Source of the DNA: Chitinophaga deserti
GTDB taxonomy: Bacteria; Bacteroidota; Bacteroidia; Chitinophagales; Chitinophagaceae
DNA: 64,000 nucleotides
Assembly: GCF_003149455.1 (NCBI RefSeq)
Contig: NZ_QFFK01000013.1
Span: 62,001 to 126,000 of the forward strand
Direction of reading: 5' to 3'
The stretch's first letter is position 1; each line of letters opens with the position of its first letter. The position numbers and the translations under genes were made by a program. Shown in pieces: positions 52,513-60,836 of the stretch. The notes under the pieces are model-generated. The model was not told the DNA's origin. It was given only the letters and a program-made list of their open reading frames with translations, and did not search any database.

Positions 52513-52841
52513 TAAGGCCGTGTGACGCAGTGTAGAAGAAGTCTAACAGAAGTCTGGACCGGGCGTAATAAGGGAAAACAGGCCCGGTAGAGGCTGTAAC
52601 AAGGCTTCCAACATGGGGCCAGCATGCAGTAGTTGGGCGGTATCAAGGCCCAAACAGGGTGTGGAAAGGGAACTGAACGGGAACATAAAGGCGGCCAACA
52701 GGTAGATTAGATAGCACCAACATACTGTCTACATGCAGGGAACATGCAGGGAAATAGCAGGGAACATACCGGAAACATAACAGAAACTGTGCACTATAGG
52801 TGGACTTGATGCGGAGGGGATGCGGTAGTGTGCTGTAGGTA
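52513..52841 (+). repeat. Degenerate 11-nt tandem array (locus 2)
   Basis: About 30 units stay in 11-nt register over roughly 330 bp with only a few one-base slips. The first three, TAAGGCCGTGT, GACGCAGTGTA and GAAGAAGTCTA, match the start of the locus 1 array (AAAGGCCGTTG, AAGGCAGTGTA, GAGGCAGTCTA). The clearest run is at 52733-52787: ATGCAGGGAAC, ATGCAGGGAAA, TAGCAGGGAAC, ATACCGGAAAC, ATAACAGAAAC. The plus strand is purine-rich throughout. There are no spacers, and I see no long ORF that would explain the periodicity. Confidence 0.82.
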
Positions 52842-52853
52842 AGATGTACTTTG

Positions 52854-52867
52854 TCACAGGCCTGTGA
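52854..52867. repeat. 14-bp perfect palindrome after the array
   Basis: TCACAGGCCTGTGA is a perfect palindrome between the array and the promoter-like box. It is a candidate regulator site. Confidence 0.5.
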
Positions 52868-52926
52868 GAAGAAGAAAGGGCGCCTGCAGCCCATGGCAAT
52901 GGCTGGCGGAGGAATGGCCTGCCGGG

Positions 52927-52934
52927 TAAATTTG
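52927..52934 (+). promoter_or_regulatory. -7 box pointing at the 3' end of the FTG-family gene
   Basis: TAAATTTG is an exact match to the Bacteroidota -7 box TAnnTTTG, on the plus strand. No good -33 TTTG lies 19-21 nt upstream. It points into the downstream gene from its 3' side, so the present product would be antisense. Confidence 0.45.
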
Positions 52935-52966
52935 GGAGCTGTATTAATTGAAATTGAACTATTTAT

Positions 52967-52979
52967 AACAAAATCTCCA
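52967..52979 (+). repeat. Left 13-bp inverted repeat around the FTG-family gene
   Basis: AACAAAATCTCCA on the plus strand. Its exact reverse complement lies at 53763-53775. Together they bracket the whole coding sequence at 52994-53758. Confidence 0.8.
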
Positions 52980-52993
52980 TGAATGTCTGCAGG

Positions 52994-53758
52994 TTATTCC
53001 CTCGGAATGTGGTCCTTTGCTTCTTTTCCGGGAGCGGTGTTGCGGACGGGCTCCGGCGGAAGTATGAGTAGCTTTTTACGGGGGCGTGATTTCTGATGGG
53101 GCTTTTCCTGTGGCTGGTCGCCAATTACTGCAATGATATCAGCAGCGTTATACTTCCGATCGTAGGATATCCCGTCTTTCAGGAAGATTCTTACCTGCAG
53201 GATTACGAGTAAAGTTCCTTTACCGGGAACGTCTACCGTAAGATCCGCTCCGGGGAATGGTTCCTCCAGGTCGATGTGCAATAGGTCAGCATCCGTGCCC
53301 GTAACGGTACGGGTGGTAAAATCGATCCGGGTGGCGAGGAGTTTTATTTCCATCCGCACAGCATTGCCATGGCACAGCAGTTTCTGCGCAGCAATGTGCA
53401 GCTGGCCATCCTTGGTGAAAACTGGCAGCTGGCCGAAGAACTTTTCGATACCGGCATGCCCGTTGAACCGGAAGCCCTGCAGGGCGGCATGGTTATTCCT
53501 GCCCGCAGTTACGATGGTACGGTTCAGCCGGTTTACGACCTGACTATCGCAAAAGATATCGATATCCGGGGCAACTGCGTTCCGGATAAAGGCTCCCTTG
53601 CGGCTGGCAGCACCAAACCATTTGGCGGCGCGGCGGGTGTTAGCCGTTTGCCTTACGGTTTCGGGCATGGAGCGCAGGCAGTGCTTATCGCCCCGCTTAT
53701 AGGCAATCAAATTGCCTACCCGGCCGGTAAAAGTGATAACAGAAGTTTGAATACCCAT
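52994..53758 (-). CDS. Uncharacterised ~254-aa protein, 'FTG' family member 2
   Basis: This is a paralogue of the protein at 15032. I place the start at 53758 (MGIQTSVITFTGRVGNL), 5 nt inside the right inverted repeat; an ATG at 53779 inside the flanking sequence is also possible. Order: TFTGRVGN opening, IAYKRGDKHCLR strand, helix AAKWFGAASRKGAFIRNAV, central FRFNGHAG, beta-rich C-terminal half ending IAVIGDQ, and an extra basic tail (HQKSRPRKKLLIL) absent from copy 1. No signal peptide or membrane segment. The gene lies in the opposite orientation to the array and promoter-like box. No holin-like partner is adjacent. Function unknown. Confidence 0.72.
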   Translation of the reverse strand: MGIQTSVITFTGRVGNLIAYKRGDKHCLRSMPETVRQTANTRRAAKWFGAASRKGAFIRNAVAPDIDIFCDSQVVNRLNRTIVTAGRNNHAALQGFRFNGHAGIEKFFGQLPVFTKDGQLHIAAQKLLCHGNAVRMEIKLLATRIDFTTRTVTGTDADLLHIDLEEPFPGADLTVDVPGKGTLLVILQVRIFLKDGISYDRKYNAADIIAVIGDQPQEKPHQKSRPRKKLLILPPEPVRNTAPGKEAKDHIPRE

Positions 53759-53762
53759 TTCC

Positions 53763-53775
53763 TGGAGATTTTGTT
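53763..53775 (-). repeat. Right 13-bp inverted repeat around the FTG-family gene
   Basis: TGGAGATTTTGTT on the plus strand, the exact reverse complement of 52967-52979. Confidence 0.8.
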
Positions 53776-53967
53776 GCATTTCTATGCACACATCCCGTGC
53801 CAGATGGGTTGCCGAAGGGGTGCTAAAAGACTGGTTGTGAGGTATTGGTGCATAAATAATACTGCCCCGGCCCATTTTCAGAATGTGCCATGGCAATGTG
53901 TGTGGAATTGGACATTACTGATGATGATTTTACCGAAGGTATAACTGCTATCTCCTAAATTCTCCCC

Positions 53968-54768
53968 CTATTTCTTCCTGATCTCCTTTAACATCAGATA
54001 GTAAGCCGGACCCGGCATATTGCCATGATCATAGCCGTCGAATTCGTATAGGTGGGTGTTTTTGTGCCCTGCCAGCTGCATCATACGCGCCCAGTAGGCG
54101 TTTTCTTCGTAACGGCCCATCATTTCCTTCTCCCTGTCGCCGGTATAGAGAAAGAGCGGGGGTGCATCGGCACGTACATGGTATAAGGGGGCAAAGGCGT
54201 CTATTATAGCCTGGATCTCGGGGATATTGCGCTCTTTGCGGATGGTAAAATGTGTAATTGCGGTAGAGCTGAATGGAAAGAGGGCTGCAATACGGTTGGC
54301 ATTTATCTGGTATGGGGCCAGCCACTGTTTATCGAGGCCCACCATGGCGGCGAGGTATCCGCCGGCGGAATGGCCGGCTACATAAATGCGGGAAGTATCG
54401 CCACCAAATTCGTGCGCATGCCGGAAAGCCCAGGCTACCGCTGCCGCAGCATCTTCTATATAAGCCGGACAGCTCACTTTCGGACTAAAACGGTAGTTGG
54501 CTGCCATCACTACCACACCCTGCTGCATAAGTTCTTTCGGGATGAATTTGTTACCTCCTGTTATTCCGCCTCCATGAAACCAAACGATCACCGGGAGCTT
54601 ACCCTGCTTTGCGGGATGGTATACATCCAGCACACAACGCTCCCGCATGTACGGCGTTTGCTCGCCGGTGCGGTAGGCTACATTATCTTTCCGGATGTAA
54701 GTGAGGGTATCCTGGCCGGCGGCAGCGAAGCACAGGAAAAGCAGGATGCAGGATAACAGGTGTTTCAT
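53968..54768 (-). CDS. Alpha/beta hydrolase (esterase/lipase, hormone-sensitive-lipase-like), exported
   Basis: This protein of about 266 aa starts at the ATG at 54768 with signal peptide MKHLLSCILLFLCFAAAGQ; an upstream TTG is not used. It has the oxyanion-hole motif WFHGGGITGGN, the nucleophile elbow VAGHSAGGYLAAM, and an acid/base end in LYTGDREKEMMGR and FDGYDHGNMPGP. It probably hydrolyses short acyl esters on carbohydrates or other small molecules. It lies near the sialic-acid operon but on its downstream side, and a direct role is not shown. Confidence 0.85.
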   Translation of the reverse strand: MKHLLSCILLFLCFAAAGQDTLTYIRKDNVAYRTGEQTPYMRERCVLDVYHPAKQGKLPVIVWFHGGGITGGNKFIPKELMQQGVVVMAANYRFSPKVSCPAYIEDAAAAVAWAFRHAHEFGGDTSRIYVAGHSAGGYLAAMVGLDKQWLAPYQINANRIAALFPFSSTAITHFTIRKERNIPEIQAIIDAFAPLYHVRADAPPLFLYTGDREKEMMGRYEENAYWARMMQLAGHKNTHLYEFDGYDHGNMPGPAYYLMLKEIRKK

Positions 54769-54810
54769 GCCTGTTAAATTATACAATTTATCGGGGGATA
54801 TCTAACACAA

Positions 54811-55251
54811 TCACCACCAATCTGCACCTTCCAGCACTTTACCCTCTTTATCGAAAACCACGTGCAGATCGTCGGGTGTACCGTCCAGCTCCACCTGGTA
54901 ATACACTTTACCATCGCGGGTTACCTGGTCGGCATCATCCACCCTGAAGCCTTTGTAATTGGTTTTAATAGCACGGGTTATAGCAGGTGGCAGTGCACCT
55001 TTGCGGAGGTCGCTTTTCCAGGCGAGGAGTTTGCCCTTCTGATCGTAGAGCGCTTTATGATCTACCCGGCCAACATTGAAATCGGCTTCCAGGCGTTCAC
55101 CCTTCCGCTCCCACTCCACGTCTTTCGCCGCGGGGAACTTACTCTTGAAGGCCTTCTGTACAGAGGCAGGCACGCCCTGCGCCACCCGGATGTCCTGTCC
55201 GTAGGTAACACTAGCAATGCACATTGCGAGAAACAGCAGCAAAACTTTCAT
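54811..55251 (-). CDS. PepSY-like periplasmic protein
   Basis: This secreted protein of about 146 aa has signal peptide MKVLLLFLAMCIASVTYGQ. The mature part is two PepSY-like repeats: VQKAFKSKFPAAKDVEWE... LEADFNVGRVDHKALYDQKG and ITRAIKTNYKGFRVDDADQ... VYYQVELDGTPDDLHVVFD. Such proteins are common in Bacteroidota and may bind or modulate periplasmic partners. The start at 55251 is the ATG; the earlier in-frame codon is TTG. Confidence 0.8.
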   Translation of the reverse strand: MKVLLLFLAMCIASVTYGQDIRVAQGVPASVQKAFKSKFPAAKDVEWERKGERLEADFNVGRVDHKALYDQKGKLLAWKSDLRKGALPPAITRAIKTNYKGFRVDDADQVTRDGKVYYQVELDGTPDDLHVVFDKEGKVLEGADWW

Positions 55252-55302
55252 TATCAAACAGTTTTATTAAAAATAACAAATCCTGCCGATAAAAGTTAGT
55301 TG

Positions 55303-55920
55303 CTACTTTCCACGCAACCTGGTAAATGAACAGAAGCGGAATTCCTGGGTTGTACCAAAAGGAGTGGTATGCAAATGCGTCTGACAGCCGTTTACCTCAA
55401 AATAATCAGCGAAAGTATGGACCATCTTTTCTTCGGAATAACGGGTAACGGGAAGTCCACTGCATTTTTCAGGGCCATTTTCTGAGAATGTACCCAGTAT
55501 CAGGGTGCCATTGACGGCTTTAGCAGTCAGTTGAACATACCGGTTTATTTGCTCCGGAGTGGTGAGAAAGTGAAAAGCAGCACGATCATGCCAGATATCA
55601 TATTGTACATCCGGTTCGAAAGCTTCCACATCGCCCGCTATCCATTTCACGGATTGTGCCTTCTCCCCCAGCCGGGCTTTCGCTTTCTCCAGTGCTGCTG
55701 CAGAAATATCCAGTACTGTGATATTAGTGTATCCCTCCGTCAGCAGGTAATCAACCAGGCGGCTGTCGCCCCCGCCGACATCGATAATACGGGCATTTTT
55801 ATCCAATCCGGTTTTGTGGATCAGTTCCAGCGACAGCTCAGGCTTCTCCTGGGTCCAGCTGACATCGGCCGGACCTTTCTCTTTATACACCTTTTCCCAA
55901 TGGGATTGTTTTTCGCTCAT
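55303..55920 (-). CDS. Class I SAM-dependent methyltransferase
   Basis: This protein of about 205 aa opens MSEKQSHWEKVYKEKGP, has SAM motif I RIIDVGGGDSRLVDY, motif II VLDISAAALEKAK and YDIWHDRAAFHFL. The C-terminal part ends EFRFCSFTRLRGK. It is of the thiopurine/tellurite-type small methyltransferase class. It starts 30 nt past the MFS gene, so it could be a tail gene of the sialic-acid operon, though its function does not obviously fit. Confidence 0.85.
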   Translation of the reverse strand: MSEKQSHWEKVYKEKGPADVSWTQEKPELSLELIHKTGLDKNARIIDVGGGDSRLVDYLLTEGYTNITVLDISAAALEKAKARLGEKAQSVKWIAGDVEAFEPDVQYDIWHDRAAFHFLTTPEQINRYVQLTAKAVNGTLILGTFSENGPEKCSGLPVTRYSEEKMVHTFADYFEVNGCQTHLHTTPFGTTQEFRFCSFTRLRGK

Positions 55921-55950
55921 GAACAGCAATCTTTCCGCAAAATTACGGAA

Positions 55951-57195
55951 TTACGGATTCCCCTCTCCTTCCAGACAATCCTTCACTTTCGGCTTCAGCA
56001 TCACCAGCAGCATAACCACCGCTGCCAGGATCACTACAGACATAAGCGCGAAATCACGTCCCAGATTCCCGGCGTCGGTAGATTTGCCCAGCCAGCCGGT
56101 GATCATGGCACCGGAGAAAACGCCTCCCATGTTCATGATCCCATATGCTGTAGCACGGCTCCGCGGCGATACAAACTGGCAGAGGATGGGCATGTTATTG
56201 GCATCAAACATTCCGAAGCCCGCTCCGAAAAAGAAGGCCGCAGCCACAAGGAACACCACCGATCCCCCGAGCCCCAGGAACAACAGCGCGGGTATGGTGA
56301 GCGACAGGCCGATGGCACTGGTAAACACCCTCCCCCGCACATTATGCTGCACCCAGCGGTCTGATAATATTCCTCCAACTACCACCCCGATAAACGAAGA
56401 GGCCGCAATGGTAATGGTAGCCAGCGGACCGGCCTCACTCATGGGCACACCCAGGCTGTCGGCAAACAATGTAGGCAGCCAGTTCTTAATGGCCCAGCCC
56501 GGTATGCTGGGTATGGAAAAGTACAAAAAGATCACCCAGAAAGGAAGGAGGCCAAGCAGGCCTTTTAGTCCGCCGAAGAGGGGCTTACGAGTAGTAGCAA
56601 GATCATCTGCTGCATACGCCGGCCGTTTCTCATGCAGTAAAAGCATCAATACAGCCGCATAAATGATCCCGATGAGCCCGAACCAGTGGAAGGTAGCCTG
56701 CCACGATGCAGCAGCCGCTATGGTAGCCCCAAAGCCTCCCAGCGCCTGGCCCATATACAGGCCGGTCATATGAATCCCCACGGCAAGGGAACGGGTGGAG
56801 CCGGTATGATAATCCGCAATCAGTGATAAAGCCGCAGGGATATACAGCGCCTCACTCACCCCCATGATGGCACGCAGGGCATACAGCTGCCAGTAGCCAT
56901 CGGCATAGCCCATGAGCAGTGTAACGGCAGACCAGACAAACAGGCTGCCCGTAATAAGCCATTTGCGGTTGAATTTATCCGCCGCCAGACCCGATAAGGG
57001 CGACATCAGTCCGTATATCCAGAGGAACACCGCCATGAGGCGCCCGAAGTTGGTAGCACTTTCCAGTTCGTGGATATCGATCTGGATGGCCGGCCGCATG
57101 GTGGAGAGCATCTGCCGGTCGAGGTAATTGAGCAGCGCCACCACCCAAAGGAGTGCCACTACGAGCCATGGATAATATCTTGCGTTCTTCATCAT
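55951..57195 (-). CDS. MFS transporter (anion:cation symporter type), likely sialic acid importer
   Basis: This 414-aa protein has twelve membrane helices. Its ACS-family hallmark is NYLDRQMLSTMRP near the first helix, and it has LAADKFNRKW in the loop between helices 2 and 3. The sialic-acid operon of Bacteroides fragilis uses an MFS transporter of this kind, so position suggests import of N-acetylneuraminate or its epimerised form across the inner membrane. The sequence itself would also fit hexuronate transporters. It lies 38 nt downstream of the mutarotase gene. Confidence 0.8.
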   Translation of the reverse strand: MMKNARYYPWLVVALLWVVALLNYLDRQMLSTMRPAIQIDIHELESATNFGRLMAVFLWIYGLMSPLSGLAADKFNRKWLITGSLFVWSAVTLLMGYADGYWQLYALRAIMGVSEALYIPAALSLIADYHTGSTRSLAVGIHMTGLYMGQALGGFGATIAAAASWQATFHWFGLIGIIYAAVLMLLLHEKRPAYAADDLATTRKPLFGGLKGLLGLLPFWVIFLYFSIPSIPGWAIKNWLPTLFADSLGVPMSEAGPLATITIAASSFIGVVVGGILSDRWVQHNVRGRVFTSAIGLSLTIPALLFLGLGGSVVFLVAAAFFFGAGFGMFDANNMPILCQFVSPRSRATAYGIMNMGGVFSGAMITGWLGKSTDAGNLGRDFALMSVVILAAVVMLLVMLKPKVKDCLEGEGNP

Positions 57196-57233
57196 ACTGT
57201 TCCGTGGGATCTTTTAAAACTAATCAATTATAA

Positions 57234-58340
57234 TCACTCTGCTGCCGTACGTACACGCGGTGTTCTCGTACCCGGGCGCACTTCTCCACCCGGCATTACC
57301 AGCAATCCATTCCAGTGTACCAGCGGCGTGGTTACCGGCGCCCATAAGCTGCCGATAGGGTTAGTAGCCGCATCGGGGTTGCGTTCCGTAAGGATATGTC
57401 CTTTCAATGCCCACGCATCCTGCTGCGGATCGTAGGCATAGATGGAATCCGGGAAACCGGGATGATTTTCACGCAGCGTGCCCGCATTGGCTGCATCTGC
57501 GCCGGAATCGCCACCGAAGATGGTGAGGTTACCGTTAACTCCCGTTGCAGCAGGAGATGGGGCTGCTACCGTTGCGGCGGGCATTGTTGCACAGGCTTTC
57601 CATCCGCTGTCCGGATGATAGTGGTATGCATCGCGGAGATAACTGCGTTCTCCTTTGCTGAAAGCCGCGCCGCTGAAGAGGAAGAACGTGTTGCCTGAAG
57701 CGCCGGCCACACTCAGCATACGCGCGGCACCCGGCCATGTGGGGAGTTGTTGCCATTGACGACTTTCCGGTGCTGCTGAAAGGTCCAGCATATAAAAATC
57801 ATTCACGGCCTCTTTACTATCGGGCGCATGCAAGCCTCCGGCCACATAGATGCGGTTACCTGCCAGAGCGCCACAGGTATTGGCTAGTGGTACCGGCAGC
57901 GGAGGGAATGCAGTCGTAAGCAGACTATCATCCTTCCATTCGAGTAAATAACTATCAGCATAATGCCCCCCGGCATTGCTGCCGCCGATGATCAGGAGTC
58001 CTTCCTTTAAGGAAATGGAAACGCCGTAGCCAAGAGGGCGCGGCAGTTTACCTGCTTCCTTCCAGGTACTACCTGTATCTTCCAGTACAAACACTTTATC
58101 GTACCAGGTTTTGGTTCCGCCATTCCAAGGTGTTCCGCCGTTGGGGAAGTTACTGCCTCCCGCCACCAGCAGCGCACCGTTGGATACACCGGCGAACGAT
58201 CCTGCAAACCCTGTTGGATCAGGGATAGCAGGCAGCGTATCCCATTGATACGCCGCCTGCGTGGTTTCCGTTTTACGCATACTGCAACTTTCTGCCATAC
58301 TGCACATCATTATAAAAGCAACAAAAAATAAATATCTCAT
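57234..58340 (-). CDS. nanM: Kelch-type sialic acid mutarotase (N-acetylneuraminate epimerase, NanM-like)
   Basis: This 368-aa protein has an N-terminal signal and six kelch-type beta-propeller blades, as in NanM and the cyclically-permuted mutarotases of sialic-acid loci. Blade motifs include LLVAGGSNFPNGGTP, LLIIGGSNAGGHYADSY, RIYVAGGLHAPDSK and LTIFGGDSGADAANAG. The enzyme converts alpha- to beta-N-acetylneuraminate, the form released by sialidases to the form used in the cell. It is 3 nt from the PKD/LamG lipoprotein gene and within a tight operon with lyase and sialidases. I give the family name with good but not full confidence. Confidence 0.85.
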   Translation of the reverse strand: MRYLFFVAFIMMCSMAESCSMRKTETTQAAYQWDTLPAIPDPTGFAGSFAGVSNGALLVAGGSNFPNGGTPWNGGTKTWYDKVFVLEDTGSTWKEAGKLPRPLGYGVSISLKEGLLIIGGSNAGGHYADSYLLEWKDDSLLTTAFPPLPVPLANTCGALAGNRIYVAGGLHAPDSKEAVNDFYMLDLSAAPESRQWQQLPTWPGAARMLSVAGASGNTFFLFSGAAFSKGERSYLRDAYHYHPDSGWKACATMPAATVAAPSPAATGVNGNLTIFGGDSGADAANAGTLRENHPGFPDSIYAYDPQQDAWALKGHILTERNPDAATNPIGSLWAPVTTPLVHWNGLLVMPGGEVRPGTRTPRVRTAAE

Positions 58341-58343
58341 ACA

Positions 58344-59852
58344 CTACAATTGATGCAGCGCCTGCACTTCGGCTTCCGTGAGCGCTTTGCCGTAAATGAT
58401 CACATCGTCTATCTGTCCATTGAAATAGGAAGAATTGGACGTGGCGCCTTCCTGGAAGCCTATTTTAAAGTCTTGTCCGTTTGATACGCTCCGTAGCGCA
58501 GGCGCCGTGGCTGTACCAACCCTCACACCATCGATATATACGGAAGTGGTGAGTCCGTCGCGCACACTAACCACATGATGCCATACCCCGTCGTTCACTT
58601 TACCGGTGCCGCCGAGGTTCACGAAGGTAGAACCTGCACCGTCTTCGATACAGAAACGCATCTGGCGGTCGGTGGCGTTATCCAGCAGGCGGAGCCAGGT
58701 CTGGTTATCCTTGCTGCCGTTGCGGCCCGATTCCTGCCAGAGCATCATACGTGTAGTGGCACTGGTTTTCACCCACATGGCTACAGTATAATTACCCGTT
58801 CCGAAGTTGGTAGATGCATGATCGGCCAGCATCACACCCACAGAACCACTGAATGTGGCAGTTTGTGCAGTATTGCCGAAGCGGTCGGCCGCATAGGTTA
58901 CCCCACCGCCCACACTGCTTACACTGATTGTATTCGGGCCCATGTCTGCCGCACTGTTGTTAAAAGGCAGGTAGGCCGACAAGCCGGTAGCCGGGATCAC
59001 CAGCAGGTATTTATCCGTTGTTTTCGTATTGGAGTTGAAAGGGTTCCGCACTGTGAGCGTTACTTTATAACGGCCCGGCTGTGCGAAGGTGAACTCCGGG
59101 TCTTGTTCCGTGGAAGTGAAAGTTTCAGGACCTTCTACTTTCCAGTCCCAGCCGGTTACATTACCCACAGATACATCTTTCAGTTTGATCTTTCCACCCG
59201 CATAGGTTGCTGGCTGTTCGGCCGTAAATGCTGCGCTGATAGATGAAGGATCGAGGATGCGCACGAAATTCTCTTTCACTACCTGATCGGTAAACTGCGG
59301 ATTGGAAGCTGTTAACGATACGCGGTAGTAGCCGGTATCCGTGAACTTCATCACCGGATGCTGGACCGTGGAACGCAGGGTTGCGCCGCCCTTTACGGGT
59401 GTGAACTCCCATGCCCAGGTTTGCGGTTTACCGGCACTGGTGTCGCGGAAGGTTACATTTTCTCCTGTGAAGTATACGGCGGCAGCGGTTTTAAAGTCTG
59501 CACGTACGCGGTTATAGTCTACGGTGATATAGGCTTTCCGCGTCAGTGATTTTTCTGAATGTGCGTTGCGCACTTCAAGCGTCACTTCATATGTACCGGG
59601 TGTAGTGTATATCACTTTCGGAGCCGACATGGCAGAGGATTCCGGCTTACCACCGGGGAAATTCCACTTCCAGTGCGTCACGTATCCATCGGAGAAATCC
59701 TTGAACACGATGCTGTCGCCCGCACTGATCTCCTGTTTATCGGATTCAAATACCACTTCACGGATCACGCTGTCGCTGCGGTCTTCATCTTTCTTACAGG
59801 CGGCAAACAACAGGGCCGCGAAACAAAATAAAAGGTAACGGGAATTCTTCAT
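58344..59852 (-). CDS. Surface lipoprotein with PKD repeats and C-terminal LamG/ConA-like domain
   Basis: This lipoprotein of about 502 aa starts at 59852, which places a lipobox (MKNSRYLLFCFAALLFAAC) at the N-terminus; an upstream in-frame ATG adds 44 residues with no fold. Three PKD-type beta domains follow (about 30-300; each has a WxWxFxGGxP or TWAWEFTPV strand and a TPGTYEVTLEV / TGYYRVSLTAS / PGRYKVTLTVR core). A LamG/ConA-like domain (about 300-495, with TVAMWVKTSATTRMML and NGQIDDVIIYGKALTEAE) ends the protein. It sits between lyase and mutarotase and is a good candidate surface glycan-binding protein for sialoglycans. Confidence 0.8.
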   Translation of the reverse strand: MKNSRYLLFCFAALLFAACKKDEDRSDSVIREVVFESDKQEISAGDSIVFKDFSDGYVTHWKWNFPGGKPESSAMSAPKVIYTTPGTYEVTLEVRNAHSEKSLTRKAYITVDYNRVRADFKTAAAVYFTGENVTFRDTSAGKPQTWAWEFTPVKGGATLRSTVQHPVMKFTDTGYYRVSLTASNPQFTDQVVKENFVRILDPSSISAAFTAEQPATYAGGKIKLKDVSVGNVTGWDWKVEGPETFTSTEQDPEFTFAQPGRYKVTLTVRNPFNSNTKTTDKYLLVIPATGLSAYLPFNNSAADMGPNTISVSSVGGGVTYAADRFGNTAQTATFSGSVGVMLADHASTNFGTGNYTVAMWVKTSATTRMMLWQESGRNGSKDNQTWLRLLDNATDRQMRFCIEDGAGSTFVNLGGTGKVNDGVWHHVVSVRDGLTTSVYIDGVRVGTATAPALRSVSNGQDFKIGFQEGATSNSSYFNGQIDDVIIYGKALTEAEVQALHQL

Positions 59853-59856
59853 GTTG

Positions 59857-60819
59857 TTAGCTTTTGTGAGGGGAATGATGCCCGGATGCCACACCACCTG
59901 GCAGGGAAGCCCCTGCGGCACGAAGCGTTTCTGCAAACCGGATGTCTTCGAGATACTGACGGATGTCTTCCGCCTGCTGCGCATTCAGCTGCACCAGCGG
60001 CAGGCGGCATGGACCGAGGTCTGTACCCAGTATTTTCAGGATCGTCTTTTGCGTGGGGATGGGAGAATACCTTCCCAGGCAGCGGATCATACGTACTGCT
60101 TCATACTGCCATTTCCGTGCTTCTTCCATACGCCCGCCTTCAAAGCACTCGATCACCTTACGGTACAGCGGTGCAGCAAAAGTATAAGTACTGCCGATGG
60201 CGCCTTTCGCACCCACGGCCAGCGCGGGCAGCAGCAGCTCATCGTATCCGAAGAGGATATCGAACTTACCGTTGCCGTATTCTACGCAGGACTGATACTC
60301 ATGCAGTGTTGAAGCGGTGTATTTGATACCCGCCAGGTTGGGAATAGCCTTTTCTGCCAGCTGCAGGAACTCCAGCAGGTCCATGGCTACGCCGGTAATA
60401 GCTGGGATGTGATAGTAGTAAAAAGGCATCTCCGGTGCGGCGGAGGCGATCTGCGCCATACAATCGGTCAGGTTTTGTGCCGACGACGGTTTGAAATAGA
60501 ATGCAGCCACGGCTGAGATAGCATCGGCTCCTATGCGCTGCGCATGCTCTGCCAGGCGGCGTGCTTCCGCAATAGCGGGGTGGCCAACGTGTACCAGCAC
60601 CAGGCAACGCTTGTTCACGGCTTTCACATATGCTTCTGCTATCTGCATCCGCTCCTCGATGGTGAGGTTGGGGCCTTCGCCGTTGGTGCCGCAGATAAAT
60701 ACGCCCTTAACTCCATCAGCGATCAGCTGGTCTACCAAAGCGGGGATACGTGTGAGGTCGGGCGTGCCGTTTTCGTGAAACGAGCTGAATGTGGCGGCTA
60801 TCAATCCTTGTATTCTCAT
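59857..60819 (-). CDS. nanA: N-acetylneuraminate lyase (DapA/NanA family)
   Basis: This 320-aa (beta/alpha)8 aldolase has the family markers. The Schiff-base Lys is in AGIKYTAS (about K166), the catalytic Tyr is in FYYYHIP (about Y136), and the substrate-carboxylate loop is GTNGEG, a small change from GSTGE in E. coli NanA. It splits N-acetylneuraminate to N-acetylmannosamine and pyruvate. I chose the ATG at 60819 (MRIQGL), 11 codons after an upstream ATG. It is 4 nt from the PKD lipoprotein gene and 17 nt from the sialidase gene. Confidence 0.9.
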   Translation of the reverse strand: MRIQGLIAATFSSFHENGTPDLTRIPALVDQLIADGVKGVFICGTNGEGPNLTIEERMQIAEAYVKAVNKRCLVLVHVGHPAIAEARRLAEHAQRIGADAISAVAAFYFKPSSAQNLTDCMAQIASAAPEMPFYYYHIPAITGVAMDLLEFLQLAEKAIPNLAGIKYTASTLHEYQSCVEYGNGKFDILFGYDELLLPALAVGAKGAIGSTYTFAAPLYRKVIECFEGGRMEEARKWQYEAVRMIRCLGRYSPIPTQKTILKILGTDLGPCRLPLVQLNAQQAEDIRQYLEDIRFAETLRAAGASLPGGVASGHHSPHKS

Positions 60820-60836
60820 GGTGTGGTGTGTCGGTT

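Noticed and set aside
52513..52841. CRISPR array or diversity-generating-retroelement template
   Set aside because: The units are 11 nt with no spacers and no cas genes. There is no reverse transcriptase or template/variable repeat pair in the window.
52979..53071. Short plus-strand open frame beginning just after the left inverted repeat
   Set aside because: It is 30 codons with no coding-like sequence. It is better explained as the reverse of the FTG gene's 3' end brought next to the leader by inversion.
53369..53944. Plus-strand open frame of about 190 codons opposite FTG-family copy 2
   Set aside because: It is antisense to the paralogue of 15032 and unrelated to any visible domain. Only the minus-strand frame is homologous to copy 1.
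53860..53958. Short plus-strand stretch reading VELDITDDDFTEGITAIS before a stop
   Set aside because: It looks protein-like and could be the remnant of a gene end, but it has no start and is too short to support.
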